Below, piece by piece: positions 10,293 through 18,712 of a DNA stretch of 64,000 bases. The stretch comes from Mariniblastus sp. (GTDB lineage: Bacteria; Planctomycetota; Planctomycetia; Pirellulales; Pirellulaceae). Within the stretch, counting starts at the first letter, position 1; each line of letters opens with the position of its first letter. Where the stretch lies: assembly GCA_022447605.1 (NCBI GenBank), contig JAKVBG010000024.1, positions 1-64,000 of the forward strand, read 5' to 3'. A program made the translations under genes and the position numbers. The notes under the pieces are model-generated. The model was not told the origin of the DNA and ran no database searches. It worked only from the letters and a program-made list of their open reading frames with translations.

Positions 10293-10985
10293 CTAGTCGA
10301 GATTTTCGATTTCGCGCATCCACTCCGTCCGAGGGCTGCGGGCGTCCCGGTGCTTTCCCGGAATCCGCTCGATCGACGGGTCCGCACGGCCAGGCAAGTA
10401 GTCCACAAAGACGGCCGCCAGAAGTTTTTCCGCCGGATCGATTCCGAGTTTGGAAGCCATCAAAGGATCGCGAAAAAAGCCACCACTCGACCAGTAAGTT
10501 CCCAGACCGGCTGCGGTCAATAGCAACAACAGGTTCTGGACAGCGGCCGACGCTGCAGCCAGGTGTTCCTCGTTGACAAGTACCTGCTTTTCTTTCGCCT
10601 GCTGCTCGTCGAACTGGGGCAACCAATTGACCAGCACCAGGGCCCCGCAGGCCGCCAGCATAGCCGGCAGTTTGTTGGTCGGCTTGACATCGGTAAACCA
10701 TTCCGGGATACGGACCGCGAGTTTTCGGCAAGCGTCAGCATGCACGACATGGAACCGCCAAGGCTCGACCAACCCCTGATGTTTCCGCGCGTAGTGAAAA
10801 GGCGCCCAACCGGAATGCCGAACCGCATCCCGTACGATCGAATTGCAACGATCAGTCAAATCACCCGGCAGGTCCAATGGCTGTTTCGGGTCGGCCAGGA
10901 CTTTCCAAGTCTGCCGTTGCTCCATCACGTCGGCGACGACCCGGTAAGGCTCGGAAATCGGCGGGCTGTCATCGTCAGGTCGCAT
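10293..10985 (-). CDS. Nitroreductase family protein
   Basis: FMN-dependent oxidoreductase of the nitroreductase superfamily, about 230 residues. Diagnostic parts are the N-terminal helix (VVADVMEQRQTWKVLAD), the segment HSGWAPFHYARKHQGLVEPWRFHVV (the SxAPS...PW region of the family), a central helix EHLAAASAAVQNLLLLLTAAGLGTYWSSG typical of cofactor-binding nitroreductases, and the C-terminal LLAAVFVDYLPG strand. The start is uncertain between 11006 and 10985. The gene is divergent from the M16 peptidase gene with about 160 bases between starts. Substrate unknown. Confidence 0.85.
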   Translation of the reverse strand: MRPDDDSPPISEPYRVVADVMEQRQTWKVLADPKQPLDLPGDLTDRCNSIVRDAVRHSGWAPFHYARKHQGLVEPWRFHVVHADACRKLAVRIPEWFTDVKPTNKLPAMLAACGALVLVNWLPQFDEQQAKEKQVLVNEEHLAAASAAVQNLLLLLTAAGLGTYWSSGGFFRDPLMASKLGIDPAEKLLAAVFVDYLPGRADPSIERIPGKHRDARSPRTEWMREIENLD

Positions 10986-11147
10986 CGTTTTGCCCGGTGG
11001 CAGCACCGGTCCTTTTCACAGGTCAATGGCCCTATCGATCCTGAAATCGGACTGATAGAATCGGGCCGGGTCATATTCAAAGACACTTCTTGTCCAACTC
11101 TTCGGAAAGAAATGCAAGAAGTTGATCATTCTATAAGGACTGAACGA

Positions 11148-13919
11148 ATGTACCAGCTACCCCTCAGCCGACTGCTGACCAGGCTGAACGCGATCGGCCT
11201 ACTGGCGCTATTCTCTTTCATTCCAGGTACTACCATGCAGGCGCAAGAACATAAAAAAGTCACCGAGATTGAAGGAATTACGGAATACCAACTGGACAAC
11301 GGTGTCCAGGTGCTGCTGTTCCCGGACGATTCCAAGCCGGAATTCACTGTGAACATGACCGTGTTGGTCGGATCGCGCCATGAGGGCTATGGCGAAACCG
11401 GGATGGCCCACCTGCTGGAACATATGCTGTTCAAGGGTACCGAGGCCCACCCCGACATTCCCAAGCTGCTTAAAGACCGGGGTGTCCTGAACATGAACGG
11501 CACAACCTGGTTTGACCGGACCAATTATTACGAGACCTTACCGGCATCCAACGAAAATCTCGAGTTTGCCATCCGCATGGAAGCGGATCGACTGATCAAC
11601 AGCCTGATCAAGGCAGAAGACCTGGCATCGGAAATGACGGTCGTTCGCAATGAATTCGAAATGGGCGAGAACAGCCCTATGCGCATCCTGATGCAACGGA
11701 TCATGTCCAGTGCTTACGAATGGCACAATTACGGGAAATCGACCATCGGTAACCGGAGTGATATCGAGCGAGTTCCCATCGCCAATTTGCGCGAGTTCTA
11801 CCGCAAGTTCTATCAACCGGACAACGTCATGGTCGTCGTGGCCGGCAAGTTCGAGGAAAAGAAAGCGCTGCAATACCTGGCGAAGTACTTTGGCAGCCTG
11901 GAAGTCCCGCAACGGGAACTTCCCGACACCTACACCGAGGAACCCGCCCAGGATGGGGAACGCACGGTCCTGCTGAGGAGGACGGGCGACACCCAAATGG
12001 TCGGTGTTGGTTACCACATCCCGCCCGCATCGCATACCGATTTTGCCGCGATCCAGGTGCTGACCACCATTCTTGGCATGGAACCTTCGGGACCGCTCTA
12101 CAAGGCACTGGTGGAAACCAAACTCGCCTCTTCGGTCACCACGATGGATATTGCCGGCCACGACCCGGGCATGCTGCTGGCATTCTCCGAGGTGCCACTC
12201 GACGGCGACCTGCAGAAAGTACGGACCGTCCTGCTGGAACAGATGGAGAAAATCGGTCGGGACGGCGTGGACAGCGCCATGGTCAAACGGGCCATCCAAC
12301 GATTGGAATCCGATCGTGAACGTCAATTTGCCAACACGTCCCGGTTTGCCATCAACTTGAGCGAGTGGCGGGCCTACGGTGACTGGCGGTTGTACTTCCT
12401 GCATCGGGACCGGATTGAAAAAATCACCGCGGCAGACGTCCAACGGGTAGCCGCCGAGTACCTGGTCCAGAGCAATCGGACCGTTGGCATGTTCATTCCG
12501 ACCGAATCCCCTGTGCGAGCCCCGATCAAATCGGCACCCCAACTGGACAAACTACTGGCCGGTTACCAGGGTCGCCAGGCGATCTCGCAGGGTGAAGCGT
12601 TCGAGGCAACAACCGAGAACATTGACAATCGAACCGAATTGGGAGAACTCGACTCCGGCATCAAGTACGCCCTGTTACCGAAGAAAACCCGGGGCGAACG
12701 TGTCTTCCTGACCGTGCGGTTGCAGTACGGCGACGAAGAAAACCTGAAAGGCCTGATCCCCGCCAGTGAGTTACTGCCGGACATGCTGGGACGGGGGACC
12801 CAGGAGATGAACTTTACCGAATTCCGCGATCGACTCGACGAGTTGAATGCCAGCATGCGGTTCGGCGGATCGGCGGGGGTCCTGACCGTCAGCATCCAGA
12901 CCAAGAAGGAGGATTTCCTGGCGGTTTTGGGATTGCTGCAGGACGCGCTCCGGCATCCGGCACTGGACCCCAAGGAACTCGACGTCATCAAGCGGGAAAT
13001 CACAACACGCCTGGAATCGATGAAGTCGGACCCCCAACAACTTGCCTTCAACGGCTTGCGACGAAAGCTCTCGCCTTACCAACCTGACAATGTGCGTTAC
13101 GTGCCATCTATCGAAGAGGAGATTGCCAGAACGGATTCGGTTACCCTGCAGCAAATCCAGGAGTTGCAGAGCCAGTACCTCAGCGGCCAACATGGCGAGC
13201 TGGCGATCGTCGGTGATTTTGACCCGGATCCGTCACTGGAAAAACTGCAACAGATCTTTTCCAACTGGCAAACGGATAAACGGGTGGCCAGGATCGCCAG
13301 CCCCGCCGAAGCCAGGCCGGGAGAACGGGTCGACATCAACACCCCGGACAAGAAAAACGCGGTTTACGCGGCGGGTATTTCCCTGCCCCTCAGGGAAGAC
13401 AACCCGGATTACGAATCGCTGTTGATTGGTAATTACATCCTGGGAGGAGGTCCGCTCTCGTCTCGCTTGGCCGACCGTGTTCGCAAAAAAGATGGGCTTT
13501 CCTATGGCGTCGGATCGATGCTCAATGCCCACCCGATTGACGAATCCGGTGTGTTTATCATGCAGGCAATTTCCAACCCACAGAACACGCCCAAGGTGGT
13601 CGACGCGATCAACGAAGAGGTCAATCGATTACTCGAAAGTGGGGTGACGGCCGACGAACTGGAGCGAGCCAAGAGCAGCTACCTGCAGAACCGACAGGGC
13701 GGACGGGCCCAGGACCAGCGGCTGGTTGGCATGTTGATTAATAACCTCCGCACCGACCGAACCATGAAATTCCAGCAAGAGAGTGATGATCGAATTGCGG
13801 ATCTGAGGAAAGACGATGTCGACCGGGCGATCCGTAAGTATGTCGAACCGGAAAAACTGATTATCATTACGGCGGGTGATTTTGAAGCCGCGAAAGAGGA
13901 ATCCAATGGCGACCAATAG
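11148..13919 (+). CDS. M16 family zinc metallopeptidase, full-length two-lobe
   Basis: Exported 923-residue peptidase. It begins MYQLPLSRLLTRLNAIGLLALFSFIP, a signal peptide. The much earlier in-frame codon at 10563 is a chance extension overlapping the nitroreductase gene. The inverted zinc motif HLLEHMLF lies at about residues 87-94, and the third ligand Glu lies in VVRNEFEMGEN near residue 168. The second lobe (about 500-920) carries RLADRVRKKDGLSYGVGSM, with Arg and Tyr typical of the C-terminal M16 domain. This is the pitrilysin/insulysin-type layout with both lobes in one chain. It probably degrades peptides in the periplasm. A second, split M16 pair occurs at 50.5-53.0 kb. Confidence 0.93.
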   Translation: MYQLPLSRLLTRLNAIGLLALFSFIPGTTMQAQEHKKVTEIEGITEYQLDNGVQVLLFPDDSKPEFTVNMTVLVGSRHEGYGETGMAHLLEHMLFKGTEAHPDIPKLLKDRGVLNMNGTTWFDRTNYYETLPASNENLEFAIRMEADRLINSLIKAEDLASEMTVVRNEFEMGENSPMRILMQRIMSSAYEWHNYGKSTIGNRSDIERVPIANLREFYRKFYQPDNVMVVVAGKFEEKKALQYLAKYFGSLEVPQRELPDTYTEEPAQDGERTVLLRRTGDTQMVGVGYHIPPASHTDFAAIQVLTTILGMEPSGPLYKALVETKLASSVTTMDIAGHDPGMLLAFSEVPLDGDLQKVRTVLLEQMEKIGRDGVDSAMVKRAIQRLESDRERQFANTSRFAINLSEWRAYGDWRLYFLHRDRIEKITAADVQRVAAEYLVQSNRTVGMFIPTESPVRAPIKSAPQLDKLLAGYQGRQAISQGEAFEATTENIDNRTELGELDSGIKYALLPKKTRGERVFLTVRLQYGDEENLKGLIPASELLPDMLGRGTQEMNFTEFRDRLDELNASMRFGGSAGVLTVSIQTKKEDFLAVLGLLQDALRHPALDPKELDVIKREITTRLESMKSDPQQLAFNGLRRKLSPYQPDNVRYVPSIEEEIARTDSVTLQQIQELQSQYLSGQHGELAIVGDFDPDPSLEKLQQIFSNWQTDKRVARIASPAEARPGERVDINTPDKKNAVYAAGISLPLREDNPDYESLLIGNYILGGGPLSSRLADRVRKKDGLSYGVGSMLNAHPIDESGVFIMQAISNPQNTPKVVDAINEEVNRLLESGVTADELERAKSSYLQNRQGGRAQDQRLVGMLINNLRTDRTMKFQQESDDRIADLRKDDVDRAIRKYVEPEKLIIITAGDFEAAKEESNGDQ

Positions 13920-14079
13920 CCCAGTATTCCGTGACCGAAACAGGTAAGTCGCCGTTGACGAGATCATGATTTTATGAAAAAAATCGACATGGCCCCGGCC
14001 CAGCGTTCCCCGTGACCGCCCCGGGCAATGCCACGTTGCTTACCCCCAAGCTAGGAACCCTAATTACAAAGGTTGACTG

Positions 14080-14799
14080 ATGAAAAGCATTCCCCACAAA
14101 ATCTGGACCCCAGTTACCGTATGCCTGTTGGTCCTGGCCGGTTGTGCCAGCCAGGGGGGCGCTCTCGACGCCGATCCCGGCCGGACCTTCCAGGATGATG
14201 TGGCTGCGGCAAAACAACACGATCACCCCGCCATGCTCGACCCTTCCAAGGCGACCGAACAGGCACCGGAAACCTACAAAGTCAAACTGAATACGACCAA
14301 GGGCGACATCGTGATCCAGGTCAACCGGGACTGGTCGCCCAACGGCGCCGACCGCTTCTACAACCTGGTGAAGATCGGTTATTTCAAGGATGTCGTTTTC
14401 TTTCGCGCGATCCCCAATTTCATGGTACAGTTCGGCATCCACGGCGACCCGGCCGTCAACGAAAAGTGGAAAGAGTCCAATATTCAGGACGATGCGGGCA
14501 AACAAGGGGTTTCCAACGAGCCAGGTTACCTGACGTTCGCCAAAACGGGCCGCCCCAACAGTCGCAGCGTGCAGTTCTTCATCAACCTCGGCAACAATGC
14601 CCGGCTCGATTCGATGGGCTTTACGCCGATTGGCAAAGTGGTTGAAGGGATGGATAACTTCATGAAACTGAACACGGAATACGGAGAAAACAAACCGGCC
14701 GACCAGGGAAGTTTCCAGTCCCAGGGGAATCCCTACATCATGAAGGAATACCCGAACCTGGACATGATCAAATCGGCTGAAATTGTTCCTTCCAAATAA
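14080..14799 (+). CDS. Lipoprotein peptidyl-prolyl cis-trans isomerase, cyclophilin type
   Basis: A 239-residue envelope-anchored cyclophilin. The signal peptide ends in the lipobox LAGC near residue 21. A linker to about residue 60 is followed by the cyclophilin domain: KLNTTKGDIVIQV, FYNLVKIGYFKDVVFFRAIPNFMVQFG, NEPGYLTFAKTG and SVQFFINLGNNARLD. The FFRAIPNFMVQFG block holds the catalytic Arg and Gln region. It would isomerise Xaa-Pro bonds in exported proteins. The gene lies 160 bases downstream of the M16 peptidase and 56 bases upstream of the GGDEF gene on the same strand; functional linkage is unproven. Confidence 0.92.
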   Translation: MKSIPHKIWTPVTVCLLVLAGCASQGGALDADPGRTFQDDVAAAKQHDHPAMLDPSKATEQAPETYKVKLNTTKGDIVIQVNRDWSPNGADRFYNLVKIGYFKDVVFFRAIPNFMVQFGIHGDPAVNEKWKESNIQDDAGKQGVSNEPGYLTFAKTGRPNSRSVQFFINLGNNARLDSMGFTPIGKVVEGMDNFMKLNTEYGENKPADQGSFQSQGNPYIMKEYPNLDMIKSAEIVPSK

Positions 14800-14855
14800 G
14801 GCCCTGCATCGGTACGGGGTGACGGCTCCATGCTGTCACCCCGTGGAATTTACCC

Positions 14856-15746
14856 ATGAATCCTCCCTCTCCCTCCGACGGTCTGTTCAAATCGATCGTG
14901 GCCGGTTCTTTTGATGCCATCATCGTATTGGACCGGCAAGGGAAGATCCTTTTCTGGAATGAGGCGGCCCACCAGGTTTTTGGCTACCGCCAGGCCGACG
15001 TCGCCGATAAATCGGTCCTCAACAAACTCGTTCCCCCGGAACCGCATGAAGAGTCGCCACACCCATTGCAACAATTACTGGAACAGCGCGTCGCAGCACC
15101 CGGATGGCACCACCTGGAGTTTGAAACCTGCCGGGCCGACGGAACGACCACCTGGATCGACCTGCGGGCTTGCCTGATGTCTGACGGTTCCCAAGAGCGG
15201 ATCGTGTTGGTCAGTCGCGATGTGGACGAGACGAAGCGCCGCAACCAGGAATTGAAACTGGCCGCGACGACCGATTTTCTTTCCGGTATCAGTAACCGCA
15301 GGGAATTTCAACGAGTCCTGGAATCAAACATTGGCGAGAACATCTGTCTGGCGATCCTGGACGTGGATCATTTTAAATCGATCAATGACCAGTTCGGTCA
15401 CGCGGTGGGCGATCAGGCGATCCGGACCGTGGCCGAGTCGCTGGTCCAGTTTTTCCCGACTGCTCTCTGCGTGGCCAGGCTGGGCGGGGAAGAATTTGGC
15501 GTCCTGATGGAAGCCGACGAGGCAGACACCATGATCCAGCAGTTCGATCGTTACCGGCGACAATTCGGCAACACCTTCGACTACAACATCGCGTCCAAGT
15601 TCACGGTCAGCATCGGCCTGGCGTTCAATCTCAATTCGACCACCAATGTCCGAGACCTGTTGACCGGCGCCGATCACGCGCTTTACGAATCAAAGAAGAA
15701 CGGTCGCAACCGGGTCACGCTGGCCACGAGTCTGAAACCGAACTGA
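14856..15746 (+). CDS. PAS domain diguanylate cyclase
   Basis: A 296-residue soluble protein. An N-terminal PAS domain (about residues 10-120: SFDAIIVLDRQGKILFWNEA, VFGYRQADV, and the PAC strand RIVLVSRDVDETKRR) is joined by a short signalling helix to a GGDEF domain. The active-site motif reads RLGGEEFGVLME at about residues 207-218, with the metal Asp in LAILDVDHFKSIND. An intact GGEEF loop predicts synthesis of cyclic di-GMP from two GTP. No RxxD inhibitory site is seen immediately upstream of the motif, so product inhibition may be absent. The HD-GYP gene at 36.9 kb would be the opposing hydrolase type. Confidence 0.93.
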   Translation: MNPPSPSDGLFKSIVAGSFDAIIVLDRQGKILFWNEAAHQVFGYRQADVADKSVLNKLVPPEPHEESPHPLQQLLEQRVAAPGWHHLEFETCRADGTTTWIDLRACLMSDGSQERIVLVSRDVDETKRRNQELKLAATTDFLSGISNRREFQRVLESNIGENICLAILDVDHFKSINDQFGHAVGDQAIRTVAESLVQFFPTALCVARLGGEEFGVLMEADEADTMIQQFDRYRRQFGNTFDYNIASKFTVSIGLAFNLNSTTNVRDLLTGADHALYESKKNGRNRVTLATSLKPN

Positions 15747-15760
15747 GATCCCGGACACCC

Positions 15761-16561
15761 CTATTCGACCAGAGATGCCGGATCACCCTTCGGCTTGTGG
15801 GGATCGTAGTCATCCACGTCAGTCAACTCGAGGGTTGGATCAAATCCCTCGATCGGAACGATCTGGATATCCGCGTGCAAGTCGGCCTGCTCCGTCGCTA
15901 CCGAGTGGTGACGCGCCAACTCGAGCACGGCCAGGAAGACACCAATCATGGCGGACTTGTGCATTCCCTCTTCGAAAAGCGTCAGGAAGGAGAGACTCCC
16001 CTGGCTTACCAGGCGACTGTGAATCTGTTGCATGTAGACCTGGATCGGCGTTTCGTCATAGACGATATTCTCTTCCGGCTTTGGTACATTGTCGCGCAGG
16101 ACACGACCAAAGGCGCTGACCAGGTCCCACAACTCGACCTCCTTGATCGGCTGCTCGGCCAGGTCCACCGTCCGCGGCGGAAGATCATTGACCATCCGGC
16201 TGTACCGGTTCTGCCAATGGCTGCTTTTCTCTTCGAGCAGAATCGCCGCGTCCTTGAACTGCTTGTACATCAACAGGCGGTGGACCAGGTCCTGGCGGGG
16301 ATCCTCAACCACCTCATCTTCCTCGAATTCGTTGCGCGGCAATACGGCCCGCGTCTTCATCTCGAGCAACAGGCTGGCAACCTCGATAAAGTCACCCACC
16401 GTGTCGATCTGGATTTCGGTGAGTACCTCCAGGTACTCCATGTACTGCTCGGTCACGGCCGAAAGCGGAACCCGATCCAGTTCAATTTCATGCCGGCGAA
16501 CGAGGAACAGCAACAGGTCGATCGGCCCGCGGAAGTTGTCGGTGGCGACGTTGAAATCCAA
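15761..16561 (-). CDS. scpA: Segregation and condensation protein A (kleisin)
   Basis: Kleisin subunit of the bacterial SMC-ScpAB condensin, 266 residues (usual 240-270). The N-terminus FRGPIDLLLFLVRRHEIELDRVPLSAVTEQY is the conserved SMC-neck-binding helix pair. It is followed by DFIEVASLLLEMKTRAVLP, a block highly specific to ScpA. The C-terminal winged helix is recognisable at SLSFLTLFEE and FLAVLELARHHSV. No scpB or smc is adjacent. The stop lies only 14 bases from the end of the convergent GGDEF gene, leaving little room for a terminator. Confidence 0.95.
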   Translation of the reverse strand: MDFNVATDNFRGPIDLLLFLVRRHEIELDRVPLSAVTEQYMEYLEVLTEIQIDTVGDFIEVASLLLEMKTRAVLPRNEFEEDEVVEDPRQDLVHRLLMYKQFKDAAILLEEKSSHWQNRYSRMVNDLPPRTVDLAEQPIKEVELWDLVSAFGRVLRDNVPKPEENIVYDETPIQVYMQQIHSRLVSQGSLSFLTLFEEGMHKSAMIGVFLAVLELARHHSVATEQADLHADIQIVPIEGFDPTLELTDVDDYDPHKPKGDPASLVE

Positions 16562-16951
16562 AACAAATCCTGTTCTAAGGCCTGTGACGGTTTGTTCAAA
16601 AAAAGCCGTTGGAAGACTTTAGTCCAATTCTAGAAACTCAGATCGAGCCAGTTAATCCTGCTTGGCCAATTGCCCAGAAAGCTTGGGTAACCCGATTATA
16701 TTAGTTGTTTTTCCAAATTTGGCTGATCAAAACAACCCCGTAATTTTAGCAGGATTTTGCACAGGTTGGCCCTTAACCCTTGCCGATGTTGCCCATATTG
16801 ACCCGTTGGTCCTTTTTTGTGCGTTCCACCTGATCCGTGCTTGACTGTGAATCAACCAACGAGCGAGGCAAAGTACGGAAACGTGTAGTTCGCCCCGGTT
16901 AACCAATTCTGCTCGCCGACGCAGAAACATTTTTAGGAGATGTCACTCATA
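16562..16951. other. AT-richer intergenic region upstream of the csrA operon
   Basis: Roughly 390 bases between the divergent scpA start and the small-orphan/csrA pair, clearly richer in A and T than neighbouring coding DNA. It presumably holds both promoters. I found no convincing -35/-10 or sigma-54 pair with correct spacing and no stable terminator. The last bases contain the AGGAG Shine-Dalgarno (16935-16939) for the orphan gene. Confidence 0.4.
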
Positions 16952-17236
16952 ATGCGAAACACAGGCATCGATAATCTACCAGAAATTCGAACGTATGTTT
17001 CTCGCACCCTATGTCAAAGGAATGATTTTGAAGAAGGCGTTTTCCAAGTCACTGAAAAGATACTCACCAAGTGTGGAAAGTTGTGTGGCATGTTTTTTTG
17101 CCTGCACGGACCCAGGAGTGTCAAGCTAACAGCCGTCTGGGAAACGGAAAGTAACTCAATCATTTTTTATGGTTCTACGGGAGAGAAATTCCAAAAAACC
17201 ATGCTTGCCAATGAACCCCTCATGGCCGGCTGTTAA
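16952..17236 (+). CDS. Small hypothetical protein upstream of csrA
   Basis: A 94-residue soluble protein of unknown family beginning MRNTGIDNLPEIRTYVS. AGGAG at 16935-16939 gives a 12-base spacing to the ATG at 16952 and overlaps the alternative ATG at 16940, so 16952 is preferred. The sequence has helical N-terminal and strand-like C-terminal parts (LCGMFFCLHG, IIFYGSTG) and five Cys in total. Codons are less GC-biased than in most neighbours. It lies 57 bases upstream of csrA on the same strand with no terminator between, so it likely shares the transcript. No function can be assigned. Confidence 0.65.
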   Translation: MRNTGIDNLPEIRTYVSRTLCQRNDFEEGVFQVTEKILTKCGKLCGMFFCLHGPRSVKLTAVWETESNSIIFYGSTGEKFQKTMLANEPLMAGC

Positions 17237-17278
17237 TCGTCATCATTCATAACATTATACCTACGAAAAACTCAAACC

Positions 17279-17284
17279 AGGAGG
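17279..17284 (+). promoter_or_regulatory. Shine-Dalgarno of csrA containing GGA motif
   Basis: The hexamer AGGAGG ends directly at the first ATG (17285) and lies nine bases before the ATG at 17294. The latter spacing is the workable one, so it sets the start at MLVLSRKE. The GGA core inside the Shine-Dalgarno is the type of site CsrA itself recognises, so autoregulation is plausible (inference). Confidence 0.65.
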
Positions 17285-17293
17285 ATGAAGAAC

Positions 17294-17482
17294 ATGCTCG
17301 TTCTTTCCAGGAAGGAAAGTGAAAAAATACGACTCGGCGAGGAAGTGATCCTCACGGTGGTTCGCGTTTCGGGAGACCGCGTACGACTGGGAATTCAAGC
17401 ACCCGCCGACATGTTGATATTGAGAGAAGAACTGGACCCGGAAACGGCCGCAGAAGCTACCAAGCGATCTGCAGTGGCTTGA
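17294..17482 (+). CDS. csrA: Carbon storage regulator CsrA
   Basis: RNA-binding post-transcriptional regulator, 62 residues (family 60-75). The sequence MLVLSRKESEKIRLGE continues with VILTVVRVSGDRVRLGIQAP and ends in an Ala-rich tail. The N-terminal strand with conserved Leu4/Arg6 and the later R-x-G-I-x-A-P block form the two RNA-binding faces of the CsrA dimer. In other bacteria it binds GGA motifs near start codons and controls carbon storage, motility and biofilm; targets here are unknown. The start is decided by spacing to AGGAGG. A strong terminator follows at 17627. Confidence 0.96.
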   Translation: MLVLSRKESEKIRLGEEVILTVVRVSGDRVRLGIQAPADMLILREELDPETAAEATKRSAVA

Positions 17483-17626
17483 TGGGGCCCAATAGGACGG
17501 ACGGTGCCCGGTGAAAGCCCACTCGCGATGGGTAATTCAACGGCTACTGGCAATCGGTTCCAGGGTTCTGGCAACCGTCGGAAACCGACCCGCCTCAAAG
17601 TATCGACAATCCGAATTGAACCTCAG

Positions 17627-17658
17627 AAAGCAGCTGATTCACTCAGCTGCTTTTTTTT
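17627..17658 (+). terminator. Rho-independent terminator of the csrA transcript
   Basis: An 11-bp perfect stem (aaagcagctga / tcagctgcttt) around a 5-nt loop, followed by more T residues (eight T in a row at 17651-17658). It lies about 145 bases past the csrA stop. The A-rich left side could also serve the convergent gene in part. Confidence 0.85.
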
Positions 17659-17771
17659 CTTTACGGGCAAGGGCCATGCAAGAGAGGCCGCCCGTTGGCG
17701 GGCCAACCGTTCCCTGCGGGGAACCGGGACCGGCCGATCCAAACGGGACTTCTCCCGATGGAAACCGGAGA

Positions 17772-18518
17772 TCACTCTTCTTCCCGGTCAATCGAGCCTT
17801 TCCCCATGAAAAGCGGCATGGTTTCCTGTTTCCAGAAACCAGCTTTGACTGCCGGGATTTGATTGACGGTTTCCAGGGTCTCCTCATCCGTCTCCAATTT
17901 TGGAAAAACCAGGATGTGCTGCGTCTTATTCTTCTGGTCAAACAGGCGAATCGATAAATTCAATTTCTTCTGATCATATAAATTTTTCAGATAGTTGGCC
18001 GTCTGCTCGCTGGTCGCGGCGTCGATTTCCTCGTCGGACTCTGGGTTTCGTTCCAGCACAACGATTCTCAACTCCTCCATCCCCTTGGGTGCAATCCTGG
18101 TGTGGATCTTACCCAGCTCAAACTGCATCTTGCAGGCATCGACGTTCATGTATCCCTGTTTCACGTAGGGATCTTCACGGAACATGCCGATCAACTCGTC
18201 ACGCTGGGCAACTTTCAGGATGACGATGCCGCGCCGCACATTTTCCGGATCCGACATCGGCCCGGCAGTCAACAATCTCCCGTCTTCAGCCAACCGTCGA
18301 AAGTTGTTCAAGTGCTCCGTCTGCATCGCCTCCACTTCGTCCCGGTCAATTCCCTCCAGTGATTTGCCAGTGGTCAGGAAAACCCAGTAGAGATTCTCCG
18401 GCGCTTTCACTTCGGGGGATTCGGTCTCCGTCAGGTCCTGGTCCTGGGCCACGCCAAAAGCCGGGGCGTACAACATCCAACCGACAACCAGCAGGCAGAG
18501 AAGGAGCAGGCGGATCAT
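17772..18518 (-). CDS. Exported protein with tandem YCII-like domains
   Basis: A 248-residue protein beginning MIRLLLLCLLVVGWMLYAPAFGVAQ, a signal peptide; the upstream in-frame codon at 18578 is rejected for that reason. Residues about 40-130 form a YCII-like domain (HLNNFRRLAEDGRLLTAGPM, GIVILKV, MFREDPYVKQGYM). Residues about 150-240 look like a diverged second copy (TANYLKNLYDQKKLNLSIRL, HILVFPKLETDEETLETVNQIPAVKAGFW). The canonical YCII catalytic-like His/Asp pair is partly present in the first copy only. YCII proteins are small ferredoxin-like enzymes, some dehalogenase- or decarboxylase-related; the role of an exported version is unknown. Confidence 0.75.
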   Translation of the reverse strand: MIRLLLLCLLVVGWMLYAPAFGVAQDQDLTETESPEVKAPENLYWVFLTTGKSLEGIDRDEVEAMQTEHLNNFRRLAEDGRLLTAGPMSDPENVRRGIVILKVAQRDELIGMFREDPYVKQGYMNVDACKMQFELGKIHTRIAPKGMEELRIVVLERNPESDEEIDAATSEQTANYLKNLYDQKKLNLSIRLFDQKNKTQHILVFPKLETDEETLETVNQIPAVKAGFWKQETMPLFMGKGSIDREEE

Positions 18519-18712
18519 GCCTGACTCAAATGACCGGCTGAAAAGAGAAAAAAGAGGAAGATTTGTCACGGCGATCAATCAAAATAAAATATCAAAACAG
18601 CAACTTGGACCGTTACCGGTAATGGACTGGGAAATCTGAAAATTTACAATGAAGTGGTCCAGTCCGTCATGACTGGTTGGAAGCGGTTCAAACACCGGGT
18701 AGACCTGTAACG

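Noticed and set aside
11538..12542. 334-residue reverse-strand open frame inside the M16 peptidase gene
   Set aside because: Shadow of a clear M16 peptidase; no ribosome site or domain.
16562..16951. Sigma-54-like motif TTGGC ... TTGC before the csrA operon
   Set aside because: The gap between GG and GC is 12 bases rather than the required 10.
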